Origin: Artocarpus heterophyllus
Taxonomy: Eukaryota > Streptophyta > Magnoliopsida > Rosales > Moraceae
Reading direction: 5' to 3'
Length of the DNA stretch: 64,000 nucleotides
NCBI GenBank assembly: GCA_025403435.1
Contig: CM046348.1
Span: forward strand, 37,687,534-37,751,533
The translations under genes and the position numbers were made by a program. Each line of letters opens with the position of its first letter. The stretch's first letter is position 1. Below, in pieces: positions 11,041 to 23,358 of the stretch. The notes under the pieces were generated by a model. It saw only the letters and a list, made by a program, of their open reading frames with translations, did not search any database and was not told the DNA's origin.

Positions 11041-14000
11041 ATGTCAAACAACAGCAGGAACTCTATTGAGGGTACCTCGGGTGCAGTAGATCCAAAACTT
11101 CTTATGGAAGCGATGATAGGGGAGATGAGGCAATTGTTGAGGGGAGAGTTAGGACAGCTTCATGAGAGGATAGACCGAATAGAAAATGCACGTGTGGAAC
11201 AGCCACAACATGTTCCTCATGTGTGTAGGCGGGAAAGGGTTCCGGTTAGAGGAGAGGTTGAGGACTACTACAGGATTGATGGGGAAGAATTCGACGAAGG
11301 AGAAGATTCAACGGGTGGTTATCGAAGATTTGGATGGGATAGAGGAGTTAGGAACTGGGAAACTGACAGTTTGAGAGGCATAAAAATGAAGATACCATCA
11401 TTTCAAGGCAAATCCAATCCATAAGCGTACCTAGAATGGGAGAAGAAAATGGAGTCGTCTTTGACTGCCACAACTATTTTGAGGCGAAGAAGGTAAAACT
11501 GGTTGTAATTGAATTTTCTGATTATGCTATTACTTGCTGGGATCAGCTTGTTATAAACAGGAGATGAAATAGAGAGCAACCTACTGAGTCATGGGAAGCG
11601 ATGAAGATCGTGATGAGGAAGCGATTTGTACCAACTTACTACTACCGGGAGTTGTACAACAAACTACAAAATTTCAAGCAAGGCAACTGAAGTGTGGAGG
11701 AGTACTATAAGGAGATGGAGGTTATGATGATCCAGGCAAATATAGAGGAGGATCAGGAGGCTACAATGGCAAGGTTTCTGGCGGGCTTGAACCAAGATAT
11801 TCACAATGCCGTTGAGTTACAACATTATGCGGAGTTGAAGGGCATGGTGCACATGGCTATTAAAATTGAGAACCAACTTATGAGGAGGGGTAGTAACACA
11901 CGTCCTAGCCAAAACCCGAGTACATCCACTTGGAAAATGAACCAATGGAAGAGGGATGAGAAGCAACCCAACACCAAGCCAAAGATTGAGCAAAAACAAG
12001 AGGTGGCCAGCCATGGGAATCAAGGTAAATTCGATTCTTCCACTACTCAGAATCGTGATATTAAATGTTTTAAATGTCAAGGCAGGGGTCACATAGTAAG
12101 CCAATGTCTGAACAAACAAGCTATGGTGATGCGGGACAATGGAGAGATTGAAACCGACGAGGATTCGGACAATGATTCTATGCCTTCATTAGAGGATGTC
12201 GACGATGAGAAGTGCGCTGTCCAAGGAGAATTGTTGGTTACAAGGAGAGCTTTAAGTGTGCAAGCCAAAGAAGAAGATGAAGAGGTGTAACGGAAAAACA
12301 TCTTCCACACTAGGTGCCACGTCCAAAACAAGGTATGTAGTGTGATTATTGATGGTGGGAGTTGTACTAATGTTGCTAGCACAACCATGGTAGAGAAGTT
12401 AGGGCTGCCAACAATTAAGCATCCTCGACCATATAAATTACAATGGTTAAATGATAATGGTGAGGTAAAGGTGCATAAGCAAGTGTTAGTTTCTTTTCGC
12501 ATTGGAAGATATGAAGATGAAGTTTTGTGCGATGTGGTTCCGATGCAAGCTGGGCACTTGTTATTAGGCAGACCATGGCAATTTGATCGGCGAGTTAAAC
12601 ATGATGGTTTCACCAACAAGTACTCATTTGTTCATAATCAAAAAACGAACACTCTTGTTCCGTTAACACCAAAACAGGTCTATGAAGACCAAGTGAGCTT
12701 ACAGAGAGAAAGTGATAAAAAAAATGAAGAGCGGAGAAAAATCAAGAGTGGGAGTGCAGAGAGAGAGTTCGACCAGTGAGAGAAAAAAGGAAGAGATGGT
12801 CGAGAAAAAGGAGAACAAAGTGAGCAAGGGAGAGAAAATTGAGAGGGCTGAAAAGAATTCACAATCAGCCAATGAGAGAAAAGCATAGAGAAAACCAAAC
12901 TTTTATGCGAGAGGCAGTGAAATTAAAAGGGCCTTGTTTTCAAATCAGCCAATGATTGTACTTTTGTACAAAGAGGCGCTTTTAAACACTAACAAACTTG
13001 ACCTTGCATTCCCTAGTTCTGTTGTTTCTCTGCTGCAGGAATTCGAGGATGTATTTTCGGATGAGGTTCCTGATGGTTTGCCACCAATTCGGGGAATAGA
13101 ACATCAGATTGATTTTGTACCTGGCGCTTCCATTCCAAACTGACCAGCTTATAGAAGCAACCTCAAGGAGACAAAGGAGCTTCAAAGGTAGGTCAATGAG
13201 TTGATGAAAAAGGGGTACGTGAGAGAAAGTATGAGCTCGTGCGCCATTCCAGTCTTACTCATGCCTAAAAAGGTTGGGACATGGAGGATGTGCATAGATT
13301 GTAGAACCATTAACAATATCACGGTAAAGTATCACCATCTATTCCTCGTTTAGATGATATGTTGGATGAACTGCATGGTGCTTCTGTGTTCTCAAAAATT
13401 GATTTGAAAAGTGGATACCATCAAATACGCATGAAAGAGGGTGATGAATGGAAAACTGCCCTTAAGACAAAATATGGACTGTATGAGTGGTTAGTAATTC
13501 CATTTGGTTTAACTAATGCTCCAAGTACATTTATGCGTTTAATGAATCATGTATTACATGCATTTATTGGCAGGTTTGTTGTTGTGTATTTTTATGATAT
13601 ACTCATTTATAGCAAATACATGGACCAACATGTAGTGCATTTAAAATCTGTTTTGGATGTGCTTAGAAAGGAGAAGTTGTATGCTAACCTCAAGAAGTGT
13701 ACCTTTTGCATAGATAAGCTTGTGTTTCTTGGTTTTGTTGTTAGTGCTCAAGTTATACAGGTCGATGAAGAAAAGGAGCGAGCCATCCAGTAGTGGGCGA
13801 GTCCAACTAGTGTGGGAAACGTACGAAGTTTTCGTGGACTTGCTAGTTTCTATCAGCGGTTTGTGAAAGATTTCAGTACTATAGCTGCACCACTGACTGA
13901 AGTGATCAAGAAGAATGTTGGGTTTAGATGGGGAGAAGAGCAAGAAAAGGCATTTCAGTTAATCAAGGAGAAGTTGACTAATGCTCCATTGTTATCTTTA

Positions 14001-15862
14001 CCTAATTTTTCCAAAACTTTTGAGATTGAATGTGATGCTTCAGGTGCTGGAATTGATGCTGTTTTAATGCAGGAAGGGAGACCAGTAGCATATTTCAGTG
14101 AGAAGATAAATGGGGCAACTCTTAATTACCCAACTTATGATAAAGAGATGTATGCATTGGTTCGGGCATTAGAGACATGGCAGCACTACCTACGGCCAAA
14201 GGAGTTCGTGATTCACACCGATCATGAGTCTCTAAAACACTTGAAGGGCCAATACAAGCTGAACAAGAGGCATGCCCATTGGGTGGAATTCATATAGACG
14301 TTTTCGGATGTCATTCGCTACAAGCAAGGGAAGGAAAACGTCGCTGCCGATGCACTTTTTCGCAGGTATGTCTTAATCTCAACTCTTAATGCTAAACTAC
14401 TAGGTTTTGAACATGTATTAAAGAGTTGCACGTTGATGACCGTGACTTTAGCACTGAGTATCAAGCTTGTAAAAGATTTGCTAGTGGTAAGTACTATAGG
14501 CATGAGGGATACTTGTTTTGGGAGAATAAATTGTGTGTGCCTAATTGTTCATTAAGAGATTTGCTAGTGAGAGAATCCCATGGGGGAGGATTGATGGGTC
14601 ATTTTGGAGTAACGAAGACTTTGGCTACGTTGCAGGAACACTTCTATTGGCCACATATGAAATGAGATGTTGAGAGGCTTTGTGGTAGATGTGTAACTTG
14701 TAGGCAGGCTAAATCAAGAGTGCAGCCCCACGGTTTGTACACTCCTTTACCAATACCTAGTGAACCCTGGATTGATATTTAGATGGATTTTGTGTTAGGT
14801 TTGCCTAGGTCTAAACGGGGAAGAGACTCGATATTTGTGGTCATGGATAGGTTTTCCAAGATGGCCCATTTTATTCCGTGCCACAAGACAGATGATGCTT
14901 CCAATGTTACTGATTTACACTACATGGTATGCCTAGGACAATTGTTTCTGATAGGGACACCAAGTTCTTAAGCTACTTTTGGAAGACTTTGTGGGCTAAG
15001 TTAGGGACTAAGCTATTGTTTTTGACTACTTCTCACCCTCAAACCGATGGTCAAACAGAATTTGTGAATAGAACCTTGTCTACTTTGTTACGGGCTGTCA
15101 TTAAAAAGAACATCAAAACATGGGAGGAGTGTTTACCACATGTTGAGTTTGCTTATAAATGATCTGTTCATTCTGCTACACAATTTTCACTGTTTGAAAT
15201 TGTTTATGGTTTTAATCCTTTAGCTCCTTTGGATTTAATGCCATTACCTTTGTTTGAGCATGTGAATTTAGATGGAAAAAGAAAAGCTGAACTTGTTAAG
15301 TAGATACAGGAGAAGGCAAGACTCAACATCGAGCGAAGGACTAAACAATATGCTGAACAAGCCAACAAAGGGCGTCACAAGCTCATCTTCGAGCCCGACG
15401 ATTGGGTGTGGTTTCACTTACGCAAGGAACGGTTTCTAGAACAAAGAAAATCCAAGCTGTTGTCTAGAGGGGACAATCCTTTTCAAATTCTCGAAAGGAT
15501 CAATGATAATACGTACAAGCTAGACTTGCCAGGTGAGTATGGTGTAAGTGCCACCTTTAATGTTTCTGATCTAAGTCCTTTTGAAGTAGGCGACGATTTG
15601 AGGATAGATCCCTCTCAAGAGGAGGGGAATGATGAGGACATCGTTAGCACAAGCAAGAGCACGTGGGATGAGACATATTCAGATCCAATTAAGTTCCCAT
15701 TGGTCTGGTTACGAGAGCTCGTGCGAAGAAGTTCAAAGAAACGCTTATTGGGCTGATTCAAGCAACTTGGGTTCAAGCTATTGAATGGAGGCCCATTGAG
15801 GGAATTGCATGTGACATCCAGACCAACAAATGCGTGATTCAAGCTCTAGAAGGGACCGAGAA
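11041..15862 (+). pseudogene. GyA1 gag-pol, many disruptions
   Basis: Gag starts MSNNSRNSIEGTSG at 11041. The order is gag, zinc knuckle CFKCQGRGHIVSQC (12068-12109), protease with IIDGGSCTNV (near 12342), reverse transcriptase, RNase H, integrase and the GPVTRA-type tail that runs into the 3' LTR. Breaks include a stop after SNP (about 11422), TGA at 11565-11567 in gag and stops near 12288, 13141, 13792, 14297, 14663 and 14780. The RT active site reads YFYDI (about 13590-13604) in place of YFDDI, so the copy is dead catalytically as well as by frame. The normal stop of the LTR-encoded tail has been lost by a small deletion near 15860. Confidence 0.9.
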
Positions 15863-16380
15863 TTTTCATTTCAGTTACTTTCCCATTTTGAGGCGACAAG
15901 GGGCGAGAAGAATCAGCTATTTACCTTTTAATGTCTAGTTTCCTTTTTGCGTTTGTTTTATTTCTATTATTGTAAGGCTTTTAAGCCATTAAGGGAACTT
16001 CCCTTATTTGCTTTAGATTAGACGTTTTGGTAATTGAATTGCCCAAAATTCCATGGGCAATTAGGAGCTAAAATTTGCATATGGGAACCACTATATATTG
16101 TAACGAATTTCATTCAATGGAGGATAAGTTTTAACACAAAATTTGAGGTTTAATTCTCTTCGGTTCCTAAACAAACTTTTCAAACTTATCAAAAAATGCC
16201 GTGGCGTTCATAAACTTATCAATCAGTCCATCCATAGTTGATTGTGGCATCCTCACATACCAAGGTTCGTGCTTCTTGTTGGGCATCGGGTTGCGGTTCC
16301 ATTCAAAACCGGTTAGGAATTTTGATCTTGGAAACCAATTTTGGTTAGGGTCGCGTCAGTTTTTGGCAGGGTTTGTATCA
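15630..16380 (+). repeat. GyA1 3' LTR
   Basis: 751-bp LTR, TGATGAGGACATCG to GGGTTTGTATCA, preceded by the polypurine tract GAGGAGGGGAA. It is followed directly by copia leader DNA (AGGAATTATTATTTAA). The five bases after it are AGGAA, against GGGAA before the 5' LTR. The left bases are also the polypurine tract, so this is weak evidence for a TSD. Confidence 0.9.
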
Positions 16381-17787
16381 AGGAATTATTATTTAATTTT
16401 AAATTTGTAAGAATTTTATAATTAAATAATCATTCGGAGAAGACGGACTAGAAGCGGATCTAGAAGATGGATGATGGCATCCCCATGTATTTTCTTGAGT
16501 CTCTAATTTTATGTTTTTGAATTATTGAGAATAAAATTGATAAATTGCATTAGAAATTGTATTTTGTGAAAAGGGTGATCTCTACTCTATCGGCATGTTG
16601 AACCTCTAGTTCGGTAGGTCGATGGTCACAAAATCGACAGGCTAAACTTTGGGTTCGGTAGGCTATCAGCGGGGTAGAAATCAGGTGGCTTTGGTGGTAA
16701 GCCTAACTTCTAGTTAGCAGGCCAATTTGTCATGAATCGGTAGGCCGATCTGTGAAGATCAGCAGGCCGGTGGGTCATGACCAGCAGACCGTCACCCAGA
16801 TCGGCTTGTCGACAAAGAGCTAAAAATTTTTCCAAAAAAGGTGCAGTTTTTGGTGCAGTTTTAATTTTATTTGTTAGACAATTTTGAGAAACATTAAATT
16901 TGGATATGACAAAAAATATAGAGTATTCGATCTATGTAGGATTGAAGTCTTAAAGATGAGCATTACATGAAGAAGGATACAGCTTGAGGATTCAAGGATG
17001 AAGAATCGATAAAATGTTTAGATTATTCTCTTGTAATCTTTATTTTCTATTCTCTAGGGTGGAACCATAATATTACAGTTATTTATTATTATTTTGCTTG
17101 TAGCTTTACTTGATTGCTTTGCTTGTCTATATTATAATATGATTTGCCATGTATATTGATAACATGTCATATAGAACAGGGAGTAACGCTCATATTAAAA
17201 TTGTCCATGCATGTCTTTTTAAAATAAAACCTTGATTTCAAAAGATTGAGTGGGAGACGGTTTTCGAAGTGAGAACCTAAGGCCTCCATCATTGGTCCAT
17301 AGGAAGAACATGATAGTCCCGACCCTTAAGAAGGGATTTCTATCATGTACCAGATTGGATCTCTGAAAGGATAAGGTATTTTAGCATGATTTATGGTTGC
17401 ACACTCCTAGGTGGTGATTATAAATCATGGATAAAATATTGAAATAACGGTTACACACTTATGTTAATTTTATTATTAAGCACCCCTAGGAGCTCTGTTA
17501 ATAAAATTAATGGCCAAAGAAATGATTATTAATATATGCTGGATCATGCGGGTCCTGGATGGCATATATTAATTAGGAGGGGATCCATGTTCCTAATTGA
17601 ATTTGGCATGACTCTCTTAGGAGCTTGTTGAATTCTGAGTTGGGAATTATCGTTGTAAGGTTGTGATATTTTCAAGGTTTTGGCACATAAACACATTTGT
17701 ATTTTTTTATATGATTGTTTATCTTACTAAATTATTATGATATGTTTGCTTATGATTGGCATATGATATCTTTATTGTAGATTAAAA
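16381..17787 (+). other. Cop3 5' leader
   Basis: Plus-orientation copia leader matching the minus strand of 46170-44815 in Cop1. It holds a worn version of the palindrome array (about 16590-16805, repeated G(G/C)xAGGCxGA units) and CCTAGG-containing inverted repeats (near 17408 and 17488). No coding sequence is seen. Confidence 0.75.
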
Positions 17788-18054
17788 ATTTCTAAAAACG
17801 CTTTATCTTCGATACTTGACAAAAACCAATTAACCGAAGAGAATTATAATGATTGGAAATGGAACATGGATATCATCCTCTCCTTGGAGAAACTGAAATT
17901 TTTTCTGACAATCCCTTGTCCTCCCGAGCCCACAGGAGATTCCACCATTTACCAATTTCAAGCGTACTATCGCTAGAAAGATGCAAATGATTAGGCCCAC
18001 TGCTTTGTTATGGCCAGCATGAATAACTTACTGCAGGCTCAACATGAGGATTAT
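17788..18054 (+). pseudogene. Cop3 gag N-terminus
   Basis: Corresponds to the Cop1 gag start, but the ATG is changed to ATT (17788-17790). It reads [15 protein letters not shown] and then gag with stops. It is interrupted after the codons for GlnHisGluAspTyr by the composite insertion at 18055, and the frame resumes at 29040 with the duplicated ATTAT. Confidence 0.85.
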
Positions 18055-18117
18055 TGATGTGTCCCACATCGGTTAGAGAGGGTGGTCTTGGGTGTTATAT
18101 ATACAGGTTCACAATCC
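18055..18117 (+). repeat. TRIM LTR, left part
   Basis: TGATGTGTCCCACATCGG... with a GTTATATATA box, 63 bp, cut by GyB1. With 21933-21980 it rebuilds a 111-bp LTR, the same length as the TRIM LTRs at 27993-28103 and 54874-54984. It is a miniature LTR element without coding capacity. Confidence 0.88.
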
Positions 18118-18907
18118 TGATAAGAACCTCGCCAATATACTAACGAAACCCGTTATCAATAAGAAGGAACCAAGACCGTTTCTACTCAGATTTGGATGGA
18201 AGTCACCACGACCCGTAGCTTATATCGAAGCAAGAACCTCGGTATATCGAAGACGCCACAATCAAGGATGGAAGCTTGATTGATAAGTCAGGTTTGAATG
18301 CCCGGATTGATCCGATGAGTTCGTGAAGTTCGTCAAAGAACCAAAGAAAGAATTTTCTCTCTCAGAAAAATAAACATTCATTGATTCTCCATTAACCTTG
18401 GGAATGCCTATTTATAGGCCAAAATTACAAAGTGTTGCCTAAAAAGAAAAGTTGACAAATTCAAACATAATTACTAAGCCTAAAATAAAAACCAAAAGAA
18501 AGGAAAGTCTTAATGGCTGATTTTCAGCCATTTACACGCCCAACAATAAAAGGAAAGTGCAATTAATCCTCGTCAACAATTTGCATAAATGATTAGCCGC
18601 GTGTGTGCCAAAATGGGAAGGTTTTCGAAAGTCTTCCATTGACTTGATCTTGCAAAATTTGAGCTGATTTCAATCAGGCTTGACTCATCCGGATTCTTCT
18701 AGAACTTGGATCAAATTGACGCACCGTTGTGGTTGACGTGGGCTTGGGTCAATGGGCTTGCACAAATTTTCTTGATTCTAGATTTCGTGAATCAGCCCAT
18801 TTAGTGCTTCCTTGAATTTCTTACCTCGGGCTCTTGTGACTGGTCCAACAGGAATTTGTATTGGGTCAACCACCTTCCATGCATTTGAGCTCCCTAAGTC
18901 TCTATCA
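18118..18907 (-). repeat. GyB1 3' LTR
   Basis: 790 bp, TGATAAGAACC to CTCTATCA on the plus strand. It encodes the pol C-terminal tail on the minus strand. Here the tail has a stop (TGG to TAG, about 18778) that the 5' LTR copy (21794-21800) lacks. Confidence 0.92.
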
Positions 18908-20673
18908 TTCCCCTCCTCTTGAAAAGGATTTGTCCTCAAATCAGACTCTGCATCAAAAGGACTCAAATCAGAAACATTGAAGGTAGCACTTACATTATAC
19001 TCACCTTGCAAATCCAACTTGTAAGCATTGTCATTAATTCTTTCAAGGACTTGAAATGGACCATCTCCCCGTGGTAACAACTTTGACTTTCTTTGTTCTG
19101 GAAAACGCTCCTTTCTAAAGTGCAACCACACCCAGTCTCCAGGTTCAAAAATCAGCTTGTGTCGCCCCTTGTTGGCTTGCTTTGCATATTGTTCCATTCT
19201 TCGCTCAATGTTGAGTCTTGCTTTCTCATGAATCTGTTTAACAAAGTCAGCCTTCCTTTTGCCATCTAAATTAACACACTCAGAAACAGGTAGTGGTGAT
19301 AAATCTAGTGGTGATAAAGGATTAAGACCATAAACAATTTCAAAAGGTGAATACTTAGTAGCAGAATGGACAGAGCGATTATATGCAAACTCAACATGCG
19401 GTAAACAGTCTTCCCATGATTTAATGTTCTTACTGATGATTGCTCTTAATAAGGTTGACAAAGTCCTATTTACTACCTCAGTTTGACCATCAGTTTGTGG
19501 GTGGCAAGTAGTAGAAAACAACAGCTTAGTACCTAACTTACTCCACAAAGTCTTCCAAAAGTAGCTCAAGAACTTAGCATCTCTATCTGAAACAATTGTC
19601 CTAGGCATGCCATGTATTCTCACAATCTCCCTAAAGAACAATTCAACAACGTGCGATGCATCATTAGTTTTATGACAGGGAATAAAATGTGCCATCTTAG
19701 AAAACCGATCGACAACCACAAACACACTATCCTTCCCACGTTTGGTCCTAGGTAAACCTAACATAAAGTCCATTGAAATATCAGTCCAAGGCTCACTAGG
19801 AATTGGCAAAGGTGTGTATAAACCATGGGGTTGTGCTCTCGATTTAGCTTGCCTACACGTGACACATCTACTACATATCCTTTCAACATCCCTTTTCATG
19901 TGTGGCCAAAAGAAGTGTTCCTGCAAAACAGCTAAAGTTTTAGCAATTCCAAAATGCCCCATCAATCCGCCACCATGGGATTCCCTTACTAACAAATCTC
20001 TCAAAGAACAATTAGGCACACAAAGCTTATTCTCCCGAAACAAAAATCCATCATGCCTATAAAATTTACCCATTGTGTTTTTCTCACAGGCTCGATACTC
20101 CTCACTAAAATCTTGGTCAAAAGGGTATAAATCCTTAATATGCTCAAAACCAAGCAGTTTAGCGTCAAGGATGGAAAGTAATGTGTACCTGCGAGAAAGT
20201 GCATCCGTAACAACATTCTCCTTACCTTGCTTGTATCGAATGACATAAGGAAATGTCTCGATGAATTCCACCCAGCGGGCATGCCTCTTGTTCAACTTTT
20301 GTTGTCCCTTCAGATGTTTCAATGACTCGTGATCAGTGTGAATCATGAATTCCTTGGGCCATAGGTAGTGTTGCCAAGTCTTTAATGCTCGAACCAACAC
20401 GTACAACTCCTTGTCATAAGTAGGGTAATTTAGTGTTGACCCACTCAAATTTTCACTGAAATACGCAACTGGTCGTCCTCCTTGCATCAGCACGACACCT
20501 ATACCTACACCAGAAGCATCACATTCAATTTCAAATGTTTTAGAAAAATCAGGTAAACCAAGTAAAGGAGCATGAGTAAGCTTATGCTTAATAAGCCAAA
20601 ACGCCTTCTCTTGTTCTTCTCCCCACTTGAACCCAACATTCTTCTTGATTACTTCTGTGAGTGGTGCAGCCAA
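18778..20673 (-). CDS. GyB1 RNase H-integrase polyprotein remnant
   Basis: 631-codon open frame, the longest intact gypsy coding piece here. RNase H residues: D52, E89, D114, D157. Integrase: H233/H240 and C270/C273 zinc site, then D302, D363 and E399, a DD35E triad with correct spacing. After it comes a C-terminal domain (about 500-575) ending in [17 protein letters not shown], then [19 protein letters not shown], which lies in the 3' LTR (from 18907 leftward). The tail ends early at residue 631; related LTRs add about 30 residues (CKPIDPGP...VLEESG). The listed Met is not a real start, because upstream codons are RT. This tail recalls the CRM lineage, in which it helps direct integration to centromeric chromatin (family knowledge; assignment inferred). 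Confidence 0.85.
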   Translation of the reverse strand: MAAPLTEVIKKNVGFKWGEEQEKAFWLIKHKLTHAPLLGLPDFSKTFEIECDASGVGIGVVLMQGGRPVAYFSENLSGSTLNYPTYDKELYVLVRALKTWQHYLWPKEFMIHTDHESLKHLKGQQKLNKRHARWVEFIETFPYVIRYKQGKENVVTDALSRRYTLLSILDAKLLGFEHIKDLYPFDQDFSEEYRACEKNTMGKFYRHDGFLFRENKLCVPNCSLRDLLVRESHGGGLMGHFGIAKTLAVLQEHFFWPHMKRDVERICSRCVTCRQAKSRAQPHGLYTPLPIPSEPWTDISMDFMLGLPRTKRGKDSVFVVVDRFSKMAHFIPCHKTNDASHVVELFFREIVRIHGMPRTIVSDRDAKFLSYFWKTLWSKLGTKLLFSTTCHPQTDGQTEVVNRTLSTLLRAIISKNIKSWEDCLPHVEFAYNRSVHSATKYSPFEIVYGLNPLSPLDLSPLPVSECVNLDGKRKADFVKQIHEKARLNIERRMEQYAKQANKGRHKLIFEPGDWVWLHFRKERFPEQRKSKLLPRGDGPFQVLERINDNAYKLDLQGEYNVSATFNVSDLSPFDAESDLRTNPFQEEGNDRDLGSSNAWKVVDPIQIPVGPVTRARGKKFKEALNGLIHEI

Positions 20674-21137
20674 AGTACTGAAATCCCTTACAAACCGCCG
20701 GTAAAAGCTGGCAAGTCCATGAAAACTCCGTACTTCTCCAATGCTTGTGGGACTTGGCCATTCTTGGATAGCCCTAATCTTTTCTTCATCGACCTATATA
20801 CCTTGAGCACTAACAACAAAACCAAGAAAAACAAGCTTATCCGTGCAAAAGGTATACTTCTTAAGATTAGCATACAACTTTTCCTTCCGTAAAACATCTA
20901 AAACAAGTTTCAAATGTTCAATATGATCATCCAAATTGCTGCTATAGATCAGGATATCATCAAAATAAACAACGACAAATTTCCCAATGAAAGCTCACAA
21001 AACATGGTTCATTAAACGTATAAATGCGCTAGGAGCATTGGTTAAACCAAAAGGCATTACCAACCACCCATACAAACCTCGTTTTGTTTTGAAAGCCATC
21101 TTCCACTAATCTGGTACGGGATGTCGATACTTTACCG
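20674..21137 (-). pseudogene. GyB1 RT remnant
   Basis: Minus-strand RT palm and thumb with [12 protein letters not shown] (about 20945-20980) intact. It contains a stop at GI*VDEE (about 20797), and a deletion removes the segment between the VKYRHP and WKMAFKT motifs. It ends at the microhomology junction with the 5' LTR (21138). Confidence 0.8.
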
Positions 21138-21927
21138 TGATAAGAACCTTGCCAATATACTGACGAAACCCGTTATCAATAAGAAGGAACCAAGACCGTT
21201 TCTACTCAGATTTGGATGGAAGTCACCGCGACCCGTTGCTTATATCGAAGCAAGAACCTTGGTATATCGAAGACGCCACAATCAAGGATGGAAGCTTGAT
21301 TGATAAGTCAGGTTTGAACGCCCGGATTGATCCGATGAGTTCGTGTAGTTCGTCAAAGAACCAAAGAAAGAATTTTCTCTGTCAGAAAAATAAACATTCA
21401 TTGATTCTCCATTAACCTTGGGAACGCCTATTTATAGGCCAAAATTACAAAGTGTTGCCCAAAAAGAAAAGTTGACAAATTCAAACATAATTACTAAGCC
21501 TAAAATAAAAACCAAAAGAAAGGAAAGTCTTAATGGCTGATTTTTAGCCATTTACACGCCCAACAATAAAAGGAAAGTGCAATTAATCCTTGTCAACAAT
21601 TTGCATAAATGATTAGCCGCGTGTGTGCCAAAATGGGAAGGTTTCCAAAAGTCTTCCATTGACATGATCTTGCAAAATTTGAGCTGATTTCAATCAGGCT
21701 TGACTCATCTGGATTCTTCTAGAACTTGGATCAAATTGATGCACCGTTGTGGTTGACGTGGGCCTGGGTCAATGGGCTTGCACAAATTTTCTTGATTCCA
21801 GATTTGGTGAATTAGCCCATTTAGTGCTTCCTTGAATTTCTTAGCTCGGGTTCTTGTGAGTAGTCCAACAGGAATTTGTATTGGGTCAACCACCTTCCAT
21901 GCATTTGAGCTCCCTAAGTCTCTATCA
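21138..21927 (-). repeat. GyB1 5' LTR
   Basis: 790 bp, same ends as 18118-18907. No primer site lies on its inner side, because the interior begins within RT. The outer flank is AATCC, then the rest of the TRIM LTR. Confidence 0.92.
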
Positions 21928-21932
21928 AATCC

Positions 21933-21980
21933 TCCTCTCATGAGCTAGCTTTTGGGGTAGAGTTAGGTGGGTTTATATCA
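21933..21980 (+). repeat. TRIM LTR, right part
   Basis: TCCTCTCATGAGCTAGC...GGTTTATATCA completes the 111-bp LTR begun at 18055, restoring continuity across GyB1 once one AATCC is removed. Confidence 0.88.
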
Positions 21981-22182
21981 TATGGTAATCAGAGCAAGGT
22001 TCTAATCAGGTTTTGCTTATCCGTTCTCTTAGTTTATGTTTGTTTCAGTTATTCGTGAGTTTTGATTTCCATTATCAAAGTCGGTTAAAAACAAAAAAAA
22101 GATCAGAAAAGAAAAGAAAGAAAAGAAAAACAAAAGAGAAAAAAAAGGGAAAAGAAGAAAAACAAGAGGATCTGAAAAAAAA
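21981..22182 (+). promoter_or_regulatory. Hybrid primer site and GyA leader piece
   Basis: Right after the TRIM LTR the sequence reads TA then TGGTAATCAGAGCAAGG. The TA spacer is the TRIM form (compare 54756-54757), whereas TAATCAGAGC and all that follows are GyA leader (compare 9718-9830). The switch lies in the shared TGGTA (21983-21987). The leader continues into the A/G tract and then jumps to GyA LTR sequence near 22183. Confidence 0.8.
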
Positions 22183-22828
22183 AAACGCTTATTGGGCTGA
22201 TTCAAGCAACTTGGGCTCAAGCCATTGCATGAAGGCCCATTGAGGGAATTTCATGCGACAACCAAACCAACAAATGCGTGATTCAAGCTCTAGAAGGGAT
22301 CGAGTAATTTCCATTTCAGTTGCTTTCCCGTTTTGAGGCGACACATGGCGAGAAGAATCAGCTTATGACCTTTTAATGTCTAGTTTCCTTTTTGCGTTTG
22401 TTTTATTTCTATTATTGTAAGGCTTTTAAGCCATTAAGGGAACTTTCCTTATTTACTTTAGATTTGACGTTTGGCAATTGATTTGCTAGAAATTCCATGG
22501 GCAATTAGGAGCTGAAAATTCGCATAGGGGAACCCCTATATATTGTAACGAATTTCATTCAATGGGACATACAAGTTTTAACACACAATTTGAGGTTTTA
22601 ATTCTCTTTGGTTCCTAAATGAACTATTCAAACTTATCAGAAGATTCCGTGGCGTTCATTGATTTATCAATCAATCCATCCATAGCTGATTGTGGCGTCC
22701 TCACATACCAAGGTTCGTGCTTCTTGTTAGGCATCGGGTCGCGGTTCCATCCAAAACCGATTTGGAATTTTGATCTTGGAAACCAATCTAGGTTAGGGTC
22801 ACGTCAGTTCTTGGCAGGGTTCGTATCA
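22183..22828 (+). repeat. GyA LTR, 5'-truncated
   Basis: 646 bp of GyA LTR from AAACGCTTATTGGGC to GGGTTCGTATCA. About 115-140 bp of the 5' end are missing, joined to the A-run of the preceding leader. It lacks the 51-bp tandem duplication found in the 3' LTR at 28243-29039, so the two are not sister LTRs. Confidence 0.88.
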
Positions 22829-23358
22829 TTTGGTAATCAAAGCGAGGTTCTAATCAGGTTTTGCTTATCCGTTCTCTTAGTTTATGTTTGTTTCAATTAT
22901 TCGTCAGTTTTGATTTCCATTATCAAAGTCGGTTAAAAAAAAAAAGATCCGAAAAGAAAAGAAAGAAAAGAAAAAAAAAGAGAAAAAAAAAGCGAAAAGA
23001 AGAAAAACAAGAGGATTCGAAAAAAAAAAAGAAGGCAAAATTGAATTCCCTACATAGACTAAAAATTTTTTTGTCAAATTTCGTTCCTTTTGGGTGTGAT
23101 TTCTGAAAGCCTAAATTCTTTGTTCCTGTTATAGTCTTGTCTCTTTGGTAATCTATTTGTGAATTGTCAAGGAAATTTTGATATTGATTTGACTAGTTTT
23201 ATAGGAACTGAGTGAGAATTAACGAGTGGAAAAAGGCATAAAGGTGAGAGCATTAGAGTGGACAAAAGCCGAAAGTATTGAGTGTAAACACGAGTGAAAT
23301 TGAGTGAACCATTTCACGAGTGAAACACATAAGGGAGTGTGGTAAGGTCCTTTGGAAA
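22829..23358 (+). promoter_or_regulatory. GyA2 leader
   Basis: The primer site TTTGGTAATCAAAGCGAGG sits next to the LTR and has a G-to-A change in the AGAGC part. The A/G tract spans about 22937-23033. The leader runs uninterrupted to the gag start at 23359. Confidence 0.75.

Larger units (their letters stand above)
18118..21927 (-). mobile_element. GyB1, internally deleted, TSD AATCC
   Basis: 3,810-bp element with two 790-bp LTRs and a 2,230-bp interior, flanked by AATCC (18113-18117 and 21928-21932). It sits inside the TRIM LTR. The interior keeps the RT end, RNase H, integrase and tail, but leader, primer site, gag, protease and most RT fingers are gone. The 5' LTR abuts RT directly at a 4-base overlap, ATCA (LTR end and RT codons), so the loss looks like a microhomology deletion after insertion. 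The LTRs are close but show scattered differences. Confidence 0.92.

Noticed and set aside
8961..16385. GGGAA/AGGAA as the target duplication of GyA1
   Set aside because: The left GGGAA is also the end of the GyA polypurine tract, and copia sequence does not rejoin across the element, so the match is likely chance.
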